A program made the position numbers and the translations under genes. From Idiomarina aminovorans (GTDB lineage: Bacteria; Pseudomonadota; Gammaproteobacteria; Enterobacterales; Alteromonadaceae), in the NCBI RefSeq assembly GCF_023155095.1, contig NZ_JAKNDA010000002.1, positions 124,001 to 188,000 of the forward strand: DNA of 64,000 bases. Reading direction: 5' to 3'. The notes beneath the pieces were generated by a model. The model was not told the DNA's origin, did no database searches, and saw nothing but the letters and a program-made list of their open reading frames with translations. This document shows, in pieces, positions 1-7,612 of this stretch (positions within the stretch are counted from its first letter, which is position 1; every line of letters begins with the position of its first letter).

Positions 1-1535
1 CCTTTAATGACAAACTGCTGATACCAGGCCTCGGGAGCGTCTACTCGGCGCAGTTGTAACTCTGTTGATGGTTTTAAGTCATGAAAAGCTTTGTCACTCC
101 AGCGTCCGGATGATCCCGGGTAGTCGGCGTATTGATCAAGAATATAATAAGAGCGATCGCTGGATCTTGTTGCAATAATCCAGCCTTCATCTGTTGGGGT
201 TGCGCTCGCTTGCGCATTTTTTTGTTGAATACTAGTAACATCTTTGGCTAACGGAAGCGTGACAGGAATAGGCTCTACCGCAGGCATGTAGTCCATAACT
301 GCCGTTATGCTGGATATGTTGCTCAGGTCAGTTTTCTCCCAGCCAAGCGGAACTAAGTAAATGTTCATCTCGCTGGCCCCAGAGTAATTGGGCTCTATTG
401 ATCTAAGCATCATAGGAATATTGAGCTTATTGCCTTGTTTGTCCATTAGAGTCAGGGAGTTGATGGCGGTTAATCCACCCATAACCTTGTCCTTGGGTCC
501 AACAAAATCAAGCTCCAGCTCTAAGCTGTTGTCCTTTGGGTTAATGGCGAATGCCGTTTCGGTATGAGCAACAGGGTCACCAACAAAGTCAAAATCTGGC
601 GGCTCACCAGTAGAGCTCATAGAGAGCTCATATGAACCGCTATTCTCAGCGAGGAAAGTTGCCATTTCAAAAGGAGCCAGAAAGTCATCCGTGGAGCCAA
701 CTACCAGTTCGCTTTTTCGCCTTAATACGAGTGTCGTATCAATTTCTTTGGAGGGGCTTCCTGTGACGGCTTTCTGAGTTGTAATCAGTACTAAGTTTTC
801 AATCCAGCCGTCGTCGCGGCTAATGCGCATACGGCCGTTAACTTCTGACCACCTTACCTTCAGGCTGGGGTCGTGACCCATCACTGGCAGGGCATCCGCC
901 GGGGCTTTGGTCTCTTTGGTAATATCAACAGTAATGCTATTTTCATCAATGCTATCAACTTTGAGAACTAACGAGGGGATATTTTGAAAACTATTAAGAG
1001 TCACCGATTTCCCTTCAACCATCGGCAGAGCCCAGTTAACAACCGGAGACAGGATAACTTGCTGCAATTGCTCTACCAGTTGTCTGCTTTCTTCATGAAG
1101 GTCACGGTTCTCTTGTTTTGCGCTTACTGTTGTTCTTCCCGTTTTCCGGTTCATCGTCTGGTCGAATCCTGACGAAATCAGTTTTCTAACCGGTTTTTCC
1201 AAATTGCGTTTAGGGTTTGAGCTGCTGAACTGAACGCTCTCATTAAACGAAAATGTCAGTGCCTGGGGAACGACTCGGACATTAATATCAGAGTCCGTCT
1301 TATCTACGCGGTAATGTAATATACTATGCAGCGATGCTGTGTCTGATATTTGCCAGTCCCGGTTGTTTATATCTAGTATTCGCGTACGCATATCTAAACG
1401 GTATTGCTCGGTTTTACCGACATTAGCTTCAAAACGGAGAAACTTTGTTTTCTCGGGCAAAAGAGCCGTTACACTAATAGCGACAATTATTATTCCGATG
1501 AGAACTGGAACGGCTTTGCGTGACAGAAGTTGCAT
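1..1535 (-). CDS. Membrane-anchored protein of unknown function, 3' part missing
   Basis: I do not recognise this protein. The minus-strand frame is open from an ATG at 1535 to the window edge, giving 511 codons with no stop. An AGGA-like ribosome site lies just upstream of the ATG. The N-terminus has a basic start followed by a hydrophobic stretch at about residues 8-26, which looks like an uncleaved signal anchor. The rest is polar and probably periplasmic. Residues 115-165 are rich in charged residues and Gln and could be partly helical; the remainder alternates like beta-rich sandwich domains. It is transcribed away from the hydrolase at 1678, with about 140 bases of AT-rich intergenic DNA between them. 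The open frame and plausible start make it a convincing gene, but no function can be given. Confidence 0.8.
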   Translation of the reverse strand, partial: MQLLSRKAVPVLIGIIIVAISVTALLPEKTKFLRFEANVGKTEQYRLDMRTRILDINNRDWQISDTASLHSILHYRVDKTDSDINVRVVPQALTFSFNESVQFSSSNPKRNLEKPVRKLISSGFDQTMNRKTGRTTVSAKQENRDLHEESRQLVEQLQQVILSPVVNWALPMVEGKSVTLNSFQNIPSLVLKVDSIDENSITVDITKETKAPADALPVMGHDPSLKVRWSEVNGRMRISRDDGWIENLVLITTQKAVTGSPSKEIDTTLVLRRKSELVVGSTDDFLAPFEMATFLAENSGSYELSMSSTGEPPDFDFVGDPVAHTETAFAINPKDNSLELELDFVGPKDKVMGGLTAINSLTLMDKQGNKLNIPMMLRSIEPNYSGASEMNIYLVPLGWEKTDLSNISSITAVMDYMPAVEPIPVTLPLAKDVTSIQQKNAQASATPTDEGWIIATRSSDRSYYILDQYADYPGSSGRWSDKAFHDLKPSTELQLRRVDAPEAWYQQFVIK

Positions 1536-1677
1536 CTGACATCCTTGTTTAATGACTGTTTTATAAGATAATGAATTATACCAAATAATAGAGAAATGCG
1601 TGATATTCTCGGCTTTGAAGCCTTTGTTGAATTCCCGTTTTAGCCTTGGCTTGGCAATCTTAAAATAAGGAAATAAT

Positions 1678-2484
1678 GTGTTAAAACTAGCCGGTATTGT
1701 TTTGTTGAGTCTACTCACTTTTCACGTAGCGGCGTCAGAAATGCTGGAAGTGAATGGCGGCTCTATCGAATATGAGATGAAAGGCGGTGGCGACACTGTC
1801 GTGTTATTTGATGCTGGTGCGTTATCCGGAATGTCGGGTTGGGACTCAATATGGACTGACCTGTCTGCGGAGATTACCGCAGTTCGATTCTCTCGTTTAG
1901 GCGAAGGCAACTCAGGCGCCTGCCAAGGACAACGAAGCGCTTCAGATTATGTGGATGAGGTTGATCAGCTGCTTGCCAAATTAAAAATCGAAAGGCCTAT
2001 TGTTTATGTTGGACACTCTCTTGGTGGAATAACGGCGCGTAATTTTGCGACCACTCATGCCGGTGATGTCAAAGCCATGCTCATGGTTGAACCGGCAATC
2101 CCTCGCGATGTCGATATTGTTACTCAGCTGAATCCTGCCAATGGGCAAGAGGAAATTGACGAAATTAAGCAAAACGATTACGCAGCGGGAGAGGGCAAGT
2201 GGTGCTTCCTGGATGTCATATGGGATAAATCGACAATCCCGGGGTTTGCGGAAATTGGTGACATACCGGTAACTTTGATAGCGGGCGTTAAAGTACCGGA
2301 AGAGGCGCCAACTGTATTCCAGAGTCGCGAAGGGCGTCGACTCTGGGGGCACTATCAGCGCGAGTGGGCTGAGCAGTTTCCTCAAGGGAAGGCCGTTTTG
2401 ACAAATAAGAGTGGGCATTTTGTTCAGGACGATGAGCCTGAGTTAGTCGTTAGCGAATTAATTAAGTTATTGGATAGACTGTGA
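1678..2484 (+). CDS. Secreted alpha/beta-hydrolase fold protein
   Basis: This is a 268-residue alpha/beta hydrolase. A hydrophobic N-terminus (about residues 1-19, ending in HVAAS) looks like a signal peptide, so it probably acts in the periplasm. The nucleophile elbow GHSLGG is near residue 113, with the catalytic serine at its centre. A His in SGHFVQDDEPE near residue 247 fits the catalytic histidine. The start is GTG, supported by AAGGA about 8 bases upstream. The substrate cannot be read from the sequence: esterase, lipase or another hydrolase are all possible. The stop overlaps the next start by 4 bases (GTGA), suggesting translational coupling to the short gene that follows. Confidence 0.85.
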   Translation: MLKLAGIVLLSLLTFHVAASEMLEVNGGSIEYEMKGGGDTVVLFDAGALSGMSGWDSIWTDLSAEITAVRFSRLGEGNSGACQGQRSASDYVDEVDQLLAKLKIERPIVYVGHSLGGITARNFATTHAGDVKAMLMVEPAIPRDVDIVTQLNPANGQEEIDEIKQNDYAAGEGKWCFLDVIWDKSTIPGFAEIGDIPVTLIAGVKVPEEAPTVFQSREGRRLWGHYQREWAEQFPQGKAVLTNKSGHFVQDDEPELVVSELIKLLDRL

Positions 2485-2780
2485 TTTCCTTAAGTGATAA
2501 GGAGAATGAGCAGGCTATGAATACGCTGGTTGAGAAATACGAACCTGAACTTCTCGATGCCCAGGATGTTATGCCGCCGGACTATCAGTCAAAACTCCGC
2601 CAGGCTGTTGTCGGTTTTAAAATACTAGTTGATGAAATTCAGGCCAAAGAAAAGTTAGGGCAACATCGTAAAGTGGCGGATCAGGAAGGTGTTTTTTCAG
2701 CACTTAACGAGAGTGGTCATGCGGACGCTGCCGCTTTAGCTTCGTATATGCAAAAGCGCAAACTTGGGGTTGGCAATTAA
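2481..2780 (+). CDS. Short protein resembling the C-terminal part of PaiB-family FMN-binding regulators
   Basis: The 99-residue product looks like the C-terminal third of PaiB / FMN_bind_2 proteins, which are normally about 200 residues. The matching part is residues 44-93: VGFKI, then K.KLGQHR, then a GVFSALNESG-like segment and an Ala-rich final helix. In full-length members this corresponds to the I.GF.I.I..I.GK.KLSQNR region. The N-terminal flavin-barrel portion is absent and no matching sequence lies just upstream, where the hydrolase gene sits. The start could be the GTG at 2481, overlapping the hydrolase stop, or the ATG at 2517, which has AAGGAG 12 bases upstream. It may be a decayed gene or a free-standing domain. 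The family match is from memory of the motif, not a search. Confidence 0.6.
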   Translation: MISLSDKENEQAMNTLVEKYEPELLDAQDVMPPDYQSKLRQAVVGFKILVDEIQAKEKLGQHRKVADQEGVFSALNESGHADAAALASYMQKRKLGVGN

Positions 2781-2860
2781 AAGTGTGCCACGCTTGGTGT
2801 GGTATCGATTAATTAAAAAATTCAGAAGCAATTAAGTAACTATAGGTGAGCATGTAACTC

Positions 2861-3190
2861 ATGTTTAAAAGAAAGCAGCAACAGACTCATCAGTTGGAAA
2901 GCCAGAAAATAACGGTCTCTTATGATCGCCTTACAAGCCGCTTTCTCATTACATCCAACAATGAGGTGATTTACAGTCGGCTGCTCTTTTTTATTCCGTT
3001 TTTGACATTAAAAGTGACCATTTCGGACGAAACATACCGACTCAAAGTTTTGTCCCTCATTATATGGCGCGCGAAGCTCGAGAAAAATGGTCACTTAGTT
3101 ATTCCTGAATTGCTTGAGCGAAGACGATCAAAATCCATTGGTTCTTTTGTATATGGTTCGGTAATGGGTGTGCTGCGATTTTTAGGTTGA
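2861..3190 (+). CDS. Hypothetical protein, 109 residues
   Basis: I do not recognise this protein. It is basic, starts with KRKQQQ, and has a moderately hydrophobic stretch near residues 40-57 (LLFFIPFLTLKV) that could be membrane-associated or a buried strand. A WRAKLE...LLERRR segment follows and the C-terminal end is hydrophobic. An AGGTGAG sequence lies about 10 bases before the ATG. It stands alone between the PaiB-like gene and the higB remnant. It could be a lineage-specific gene in this variable patch. Confidence 0.55.
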   Translation: MFKRKQQQTHQLESQKITVSYDRLTSRFLITSNNEVIYSRLLFFIPFLTLKVTISDETYRLKVLSLIIWRAKLEKNGHLVIPELLERRRSKSIGSFVYGSVMGVLRFLG

Positions 3191-3266
3191 GCGTTTTGGG
3201 CTTTATCAACGAGCGATACTGGAAGAAAAAATTTGAAAATTACACCTCAGCTAATCAAATAGAGAT

Positions 3267-3298
3267 AATAACGCCTTGCGTTATTAATGGGGCGTTAT
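3267..3298. promoter_or_regulatory. Palindromic element upstream of the higB remnant
   Basis: AATAACGC (3267-3274) and GCGTTATT (3278-3285) form a perfect 8-base inverted repeat around a 3-base centre. A second arm, GGCGTTAT at 3291-3298, is also a perfect complement of 3268-3275, so one left arm can pair with either of two right arms. Upstream palindromes are the usual operators for HigA autoregulation, so this could be a retained operator. That role is inferred from position only. Confidence 0.35.
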
Positions 3299-3299
3299 C

Positions 3300-3383
3300 A
3301 TGAGTATTAACCGGCAGTTTCGGTTGTGCTTTCTATGGACTAACGCTGGTGCGAAAGACGTCGAAATAATCGATTATCATTAG
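3300..3383 (+). pseudogene. higB: C-terminal remnant of a HigB-type toxin gene
   Basis: This 27-codon frame ends in AKDVEIIDYH and contains INRQFRLCFLW. Both closely resemble the C-terminus of RelE/HigB-type toxins (about 90 residues), where a .IN.QWRICF.W segment is followed by DVEIVDYH. The N-terminal two thirds of the toxin are missing. An in-frame stop lies at 3285-3287 and the palindrome at 3267-3298 takes the place of the expected coding sequence. It sits directly upstream of an antitoxin gene in the usual higB-higA order. The match is by recognition of the conserved tail. The short peptide is unlikely to be active. Confidence 0.75.
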
Positions 3384-3392
3384 GGGGGGGGG
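3383..3392 (+). repeat. Homopolymer of ten G residues
   Basis: A run of ten G begins with the last base of the higB-remnant stop codon and ends six bases before the higA ATG. Its end forms the GGGGAG Shine-Dalgarno sequence of higA. Tracts of this length are prone to slippage. Confidence 0.9.
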
Positions 3393-3397
3393 AGTTC

Positions 3398-3712
3398 ATG
3401 CGTAAAGTAACGGCTGTAACGCCCGGTGAGTTACTAAAAGAGGAATTTCTCGAGCCGATGGGCATTTCTCAGTATCGCTTGGCGAAGGAAATAAGTGTCC
3501 CAGCGCAGAGGATAGGGCAAATTATTGCAGGTAAGCGTTCTGTTACCGCTGATACCGATCTTAGACTGTGTCGTTTTTTTGGTTTATCTAATGGTTACTG
3601 GTTGCGGGCTCAGGTCGCTTATGACACTGAGGTGGCGCAAGAACAACTGAAATATGAGCTTAGAAATATTCGACCCTGGAATTCAGCTTCAGAATTCGGC
3701 GACCGAGCGTAA
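3398..3712 (+). CDS. higA: HigA-family antitoxin (Xre/HTH), orphaned
   Basis: The 104-residue helix-turn-helix protein matches the HigA addiction-module antidote family. It opens with the typical TPGELLKEEFLEPMGISQ, followed by a Xre-type HTH (about residues 24-65: YRLAKEISVPAQRIGQII) and the family-typical GYWLRAQVAYD segment. Length is normal for the family. A purine-rich GGGGAG site precedes the ATG at a short 3-base spacing, formed by the end of a G10 tract. HigA normally neutralises HigB, an mRNA-cleaving ribosome-dependent toxin, and represses its own operon. Here the toxin gene upstream is only a 27-codon remnant, so the gene is an orphan antitoxin. It may act as a repressor or protect against HigB toxins encoded elsewhere. 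Confidence 0.88.
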   Translation: MRKVTAVTPGELLKEEFLEPMGISQYRLAKEISVPAQRIGQIIAGKRSVTADTDLRLCRFFGLSNGYWLRAQVAYDTEVAQEQLKYELRNIRPWNSASEFGDRA

Positions 3713-3799
3713 CTGTTGACTGCGCAGCGCCCATTAGTTGACCATGAGTATGGTATATAGCGGAATTTGTCTTTTAGTTTAAATTAGCCAGGGGTAATA

Positions 3800-4849
3800 A
3801 TGCACGGAGAATATAAAGTACCAGGCGGTAAGCTGGTGGTTGCTGATGTTAAGTTACAGCAAGGTTGCCTCAGTGAAGTCAGTATTTCCGGTGACTTTTT
3901 CTTAGAGCCAGACTCCGCGTTAACCTGTATTAACGAGGCTTTAACCGGGCTACCTGAAAGCTCCAGTTACCAAACCCTGGTTACTGCAATTAAAGACGCC
4001 CTCAATGAAGATGTCATGATGTTCGGGTTTTCTGCGGAAGCTATTGCTACTGCAGTACGACGAGCCTTAGGTAAGGCGAGTAGCTGGCTGGACCATCAAT
4101 TTACCCTTATTCCGCCAGTGACATTGCCCGCAGCAGAACATGCCGCTTTAGACGAAGTGCTGGCAAATTCGGTTGCTAACGGTTTGCGTGGACCAACGCT
4201 CAGATTCTGGGACTGGGATGATTCGGTGGTGGTTATCGGTTCTTTCCAGTCGGTAAAAAATGAAGTGGACATGGCTGCTGCCAAAGAGGCTAACGTACAA
4301 GTGGTGCGGCGAGCGACAGGTGGCGGCGCTATGTTTATGGAGCCGGGTAATTGCATTACATATTCATTAACGGTGCCTACCTCATTAGTTGACGGCATGA
4401 GCATTGAAAAGTCTTATGAGTTTTTAGATGGTTGGGTGTTGGAGGCGTTAGCCGAAGTTGGTATCAAAGCGTATTACAAACCACTAAATGACATAGCTTC
4501 TGCGCAAGGAAAAATAGGTGGGGCAGCACAAAAGCGTTTTGCTAATGGTGTTGTCGTGCATCATGCAACCCTTGCTTACGACATTGATGCCAACAAGATG
4601 CAGCAGGTATTACGCACTGGCCGTGAAAAGCTCTCTGATAAGGGCATAACCAGTGCGAACAAACGAGTTGACCCTATGCGTAGCCAAACCGGTTTAGCCA
4701 GAACAGCCATTATTGATGCTTTTATGAACCAATTTTCCCAAGCTTATCAAACCCAGGTTGGTGACTATTTGCCACAAGAGTTATCGTCAGCCAAAGCACT
4801 CGTGGAAAATAAATATTTGACGGAAGAGTGGTTATACAAGGTAGTTTGA
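3800..4849 (+). CDS. Lipoate-protein ligase with N-terminal accessory domain
   Basis: The 349-residue protein attaches lipoate to 2-oxoacid dehydrogenases and the glycine cleavage H protein. The C-terminal catalytic domain (about residues 105-349) carries the LplA signatures: RRATGGGAMF near 171, a lipoyl-AMP loop containing GKIGGAAQKR near 238 with the expected lysine, and HHATLAYDID near 253. The N-terminal 90 residues (GKLVVADVKLQQGCLSEV, then GDFFLEP) resemble the small accessory domain that sits at the C-terminus of E. coli LplA, or that is a separate LplB in archaea. The domain order is therefore permuted compared with E. coli. The ATG at 3800 follows CAGGGG at a suitable distance. It is a single gene with no obvious operon partner. 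Octanoate use in place of lipoate cannot be excluded. Confidence 0.82.
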   Translation: MHGEYKVPGGKLVVADVKLQQGCLSEVSISGDFFLEPDSALTCINEALTGLPESSSYQTLVTAIKDALNEDVMMFGFSAEAIATAVRRALGKASSWLDHQFTLIPPVTLPAAEHAALDEVLANSVANGLRGPTLRFWDWDDSVVVIGSFQSVKNEVDMAAAKEANVQVVRRATGGGAMFMEPGNCITYSLTVPTSLVDGMSIEKSYEFLDGWVLEALAEVGIKAYYKPLNDIASAQGKIGGAAQKRFANGVVVHHATLAYDIDANKMQQVLRTGREKLSDKGITSANKRVDPMRSQTGLARTAIIDAFMNQFSQAYQTQVGDYLPQELSSAKALVENKYLTEEWLYKVV

Positions 4850-4931
4850 GCATGGCAAGACTTGTCAGTGTGTAAAGGTTATCCCCAGACAGTGATAGAA
4901 AACCCTGTTATACCAACCTATTAGATTTAGC

Positions 4932-4966
4932 TATATTTTACGGACTGATGAAGTATTTTTGTATAA
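4932..4966 (+). promoter_or_regulatory. Candidate thr operon promoter
   Basis: A TTACGG-like -35 element and a TATAAA -10 element lie about 18 bases apart, some 40 bases upstream of the thrL start. The -10 is good and the -35 is weak. The position fits transcription that includes the leader peptide and attenuator. This is a judgement by eye only. Confidence 0.35.
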
Positions 4967-5006
4967 ACCTTGACCTGAGGTTAAATAAAGGATACGAATA
5001 TCCCCT

Positions 5007-5066
5007 ATGAATATGAACCGAAAAGAAATGACTCTAATCATGACCACCATTATTCCTCCCGAATGA
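5007..5066 (+). CDS. thrL: thr operon leader peptide
   Basis: This is a 19-codon frame immediately before an intrinsic terminator and thrA. It contains ACT, ATC, ACC-ACC and ATT-ATT codons (peptide segment TLIMTTII), so three Thr and three Ile codons are clustered. In E. coli, ThrL controls thrABC because ribosome stalling at Thr and Ile codons disfavours the terminator; the same logic fits here. The peptide sequence differs from E. coli ThrL and has fewer regulatory codons. The nearest ribosome site, AAGGAT at about 4988, is rather far away, so the internal ATG at 5013 is an alternative start. Confidence 0.78.
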   Translation: MNMNRKEMTLIMTTIIPPE

Positions 5067-5085
5067 TGGCCGTTGTGGTGTGGAT

Positions 5086-5121
5086 AAAAACCCCGAGGCC
5101 AACAGCCCGGGGTTTTTTTTT
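5086..5121 (+). terminator. thr operon attenuator
   Basis: CCCCG (5091-5095) pairs with CGGGG (5108-5112), extended by the flanking A and T tracts, and is followed by nine T residues. It lies between the Thr/Ile-rich leader peptide and thrA, as expected for transcription attenuation. Confidence 0.88.
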
Positions 5122-5148
5122 ACGCAGTGAACAGTAGGAGACAGGTAC

Positions 5149-7599
5149 ATGCAGGTCGTTAAATTTGGTGGGTCGTCGTTAGCCAGCTGGCAACGTGTGC
5201 AGCAAGTTACTCATATTATTAAAGAAAAAAGTAAGACGACACAGTTGGTTGTGGTTCTGTCGGCTCCGCAGGGGGTAACCAATTGTCTTGTAAAAATGAC
5301 CCAACTTGCGGCTTGTGGAGACAACTACCAGCCTGAGTTTACCCGCTGGCAATTGGTGTATCAGAGTTTCCTGAATGCGTTTCCGGACGGGCCGCACAAA
5401 GACGCTTTAGAAACCGTTGTGAAACAGCAAGCTGAACGGGTTGATCGTCTGCTGACTGGAGTGAAGTTAATTAAGCAGTGCCCTGAGCCTGTTCAGGCAC
5501 AAATTATGAGTTGTGGAGAATGCTTTAGCATTGCATTGCTGAATTCGGTTTTACAAGTTGAACATTTGAATGTTGCTACGCTGTCTTCTGAGCAATGTTT
5601 TCGTACCGATAAGGGCTGCCTGCAGGCGGATCTGGATTTTGCGGTTTCAGCCGAACAAATTACTCACCTCGTTGAGCAACAATCTGCGCAAATTTATTTA
5701 ATGGCTGGGTTCGTTGCCAGTGACAGAGACGGTCGTGTAACGCTGTTGGGTCGCAACGGGTCAGACTATTCGGCGGCTATTGTTGCTGCTGTTTTACGGG
5801 CGGAATGCTGCGAAATTTGGACTGACGTTAATGGCGTGTACAGTGCTGACCCCAGAAAAGTAAAGCATGCACAGCTTATTGGCGCATTGTCGTACGATGA
5901 AGCGATGGAGCTGTCTTATTTTGGCGCAAAAGTACTGCACCCAAAAACCATAGGGCCGCTGGCGCAATTTCAGATCCCGTGTTTTATCAAAAACACCCTG
6001 CAGCCCGATGAAGCCGGAACCCGCATTGATAGAGCCGGTAACCCGGAGCAACTGATAAAAGGCATTTCCAGTTTGCAGGGGTTGGCTTTGGTGACGGTTT
6101 CCGGCCCTGGTTTAAAAGGGGTTGTTGGTATGGCCAGTCGGGTATTCGCCAGCATGGCAAAGGCGTCCATTTCGTTAAACCTAATCACTCAGTCGTCGTC
6201 CGAATTCAGTATTAGTTTTTGTGTTGCTGAAGAATATGTAATAGCCGTTCAGCTCGCCTTGCAGAGTGAATTTGAGCTGGAGCTGAACGCGAATTTGCTG
6301 CGGCCAATAGAAATAACGCCGCATATGGCTATTGTCAGTCTGGTGGGTGATGGAATGCGTAATCAACGCGGACTGGCCGCTAAGTTTTTTGCGTCTTTAG
6401 CTCAGGCTCGGGCGAATATTGCTGCTATTGCTCAGGATAGCAGTGAGCGCTCTATTTCAGCGGTGGTGTCACAATCGCTGTGTCAGGACGTGGTCAACGT
6501 TTGCCATGAAAACTTCTTCACTCATATTCCCAGTATCGATGTGTTTTTGGTGGGTTGCGGAACGGTAGGAAGCGAATTGTTGCGACAAATTGAAGTGCAG
6601 CAGAGCTTCTTAAAAAAACGTAACGTAAAGCTGAACGTTTATGGTATTGCTAACAGTCGTCGGTTTTTGTTGAGTGGCGACGGAATAGCGCTGAACGAAT
6701 GGTCTGAGCAACTGGCGCAGGCCACTGATACGTTTTCTTTACAATCGGTCAGTGATTTTGTCAAACGGCAGCATTTGATTAACCCGGTTGTTATTGATTG
6801 CACCAGTTCACAAGCCATTGCAGAGCAGTACGCCGACTTTTTGTCGGCAGGCTTTCATGTGGTCACTCCGAATAAAAAAGCTAATACCAGCAGCATGCAG
6901 TATTACCAACAACTGCGTAAAGCGGCTCAGTCTCAAAATCGACGTTTTTTATACGAAACGACCGTTGGCGCCGGGCTTCCGGTAATAGATACTTTACAGG
7001 GCTTGTTGAATGCCGGTGACGAGCTGGTGGGTTTTGAGGGTATTTTATCGGGCTCCTTGTCTTATATTTTCGGTCTGTTAGAGCAGGGACTGAGCTTGTC
7101 CGAAGTTACCGCGCAAGCCAAAGAAAAAGGCTTTACAGAGCCTGATCCAAGAGATGATTTATCGGGTATGGATGTGGCGCGGAAGCTCTTGATCATGGCG
7201 CGGGAAGCTGGCTTACAGCTTGAACTGAGTGACATTGATATTGAATCGGTATTACCTGCAGACTTTGATGCCTCAGGTTCAGTCGATGAGTTTATGCAAA
7301 AGCTACCGACAGCCGACAGCGCTTTTTCTGAGCGGGTTCAAAGTGCCCGTGATGACAATAAAGTGTTACGTTATGTCGGAGAGATCAATGATGGAAAGTG
7401 CCAGGTAAAAATAAAAGCATTGCCTCAGAGTCATCCCTTGGCTCAGGTTAAAGAAGGCGAAAATGCGTTGTCATTCCACACCCATTACTATCAGCCTAAA
7501 CCCTTTATTTTACGGGGTTATGGTGCTGGCGCAAAAGTCACGTCTGCGGGCGTGTTCAGCGATTTAATGCGGACGTTATCGTGGCAGCAAAGTGCCTAA
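5149..7599 (+). CDS. thrA: Bifunctional aspartokinase / homoserine dehydrogenase I
   Basis: ThrA catalyses phosphorylation of aspartate and the NAD(P)H-dependent reduction of aspartate semialdehyde to homoserine, the first and third steps of threonine synthesis. At 816 residues it is close to the E. coli enzyme (820). The kinase domain starts with [10 protein letters not shown]. Central ACT regulatory domains cover about residues 305-460. The dehydrogenase begins with the nucleotide-binding [10 protein letters not shown] near residue 467, and [10 protein letters not shown] near residue 644 belongs to its catalytic core. An AGGAG site precedes the ATG. It is the first structural gene of thrABC, downstream of the attenuator. 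Threonine feedback inhibition is known for the family. Confidence 0.97.
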   Translation: MQVVKFGGSSLASWQRVQQVTHIIKEKSKTTQLVVVLSAPQGVTNCLVKMTQLAACGDNYQPEFTRWQLVYQSFLNAFPDGPHKDALETVVKQQAERVDRLLTGVKLIKQCPEPVQAQIMSCGECFSIALLNSVLQVEHLNVATLSSEQCFRTDKGCLQADLDFAVSAEQITHLVEQQSAQIYLMAGFVASDRDGRVTLLGRNGSDYSAAIVAAVLRAECCEIWTDVNGVYSADPRKVKHAQLIGALSYDEAMELSYFGAKVLHPKTIGPLAQFQIPCFIKNTLQPDEAGTRIDRAGNPEQLIKGISSLQGLALVTVSGPGLKGVVGMASRVFASMAKASISLNLITQSSSEFSISFCVAEEYVIAVQLALQSEFELELNANLLRPIEITPHMAIVSLVGDGMRNQRGLAAKFFASLAQARANIAAIAQDSSERSISAVVSQSLCQDVVNVCHENFFTHIPSIDVFLVGCGTVGSELLRQIEVQQSFLKKRNVKLNVYGIANSRRFLLSGDGIALNEWSEQLAQATDTFSLQSVSDFVKRQHLINPVVIDCTSSQAIAEQYADFLSAGFHVVTPNKKANTSSMQYYQQLRKAAQSQNRRFLYETTVGAGLPVIDTLQGLLNAGDELVGFEGILSGSLSYIFGLLEQGLSLSEVTAQAKEKGFTEPDPRDDLSGMDVARKLLIMAREAGLQLELSDIDIESVLPADFDASGSVDEFMQKLPTADSAFSERVQSARDDNKVLRYVGEINDGKCQVKIKALPQSHPLAQVKEGENALSFHTHYYQPKPFILRGYGAGAKVTSAGVFSDLMRTLSWQQSA

Positions 7600-7612
7600 G
7601 GAACTCAAGAGC

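Noticed and set aside
3267..3298. Integron attC-like site beside the antitoxin gene
   Set aside because: The arms are short, only about 32 bases, and lack the full attC core consensus or any integrase or array nearby. A HigA operator is the simpler reading.
5179..5397. Small frames antisense to thrA and many others within ribosomal genes
   Set aside because: They lack ribosome sites and family matches and lie fully inside well-supported genes on the other strand.
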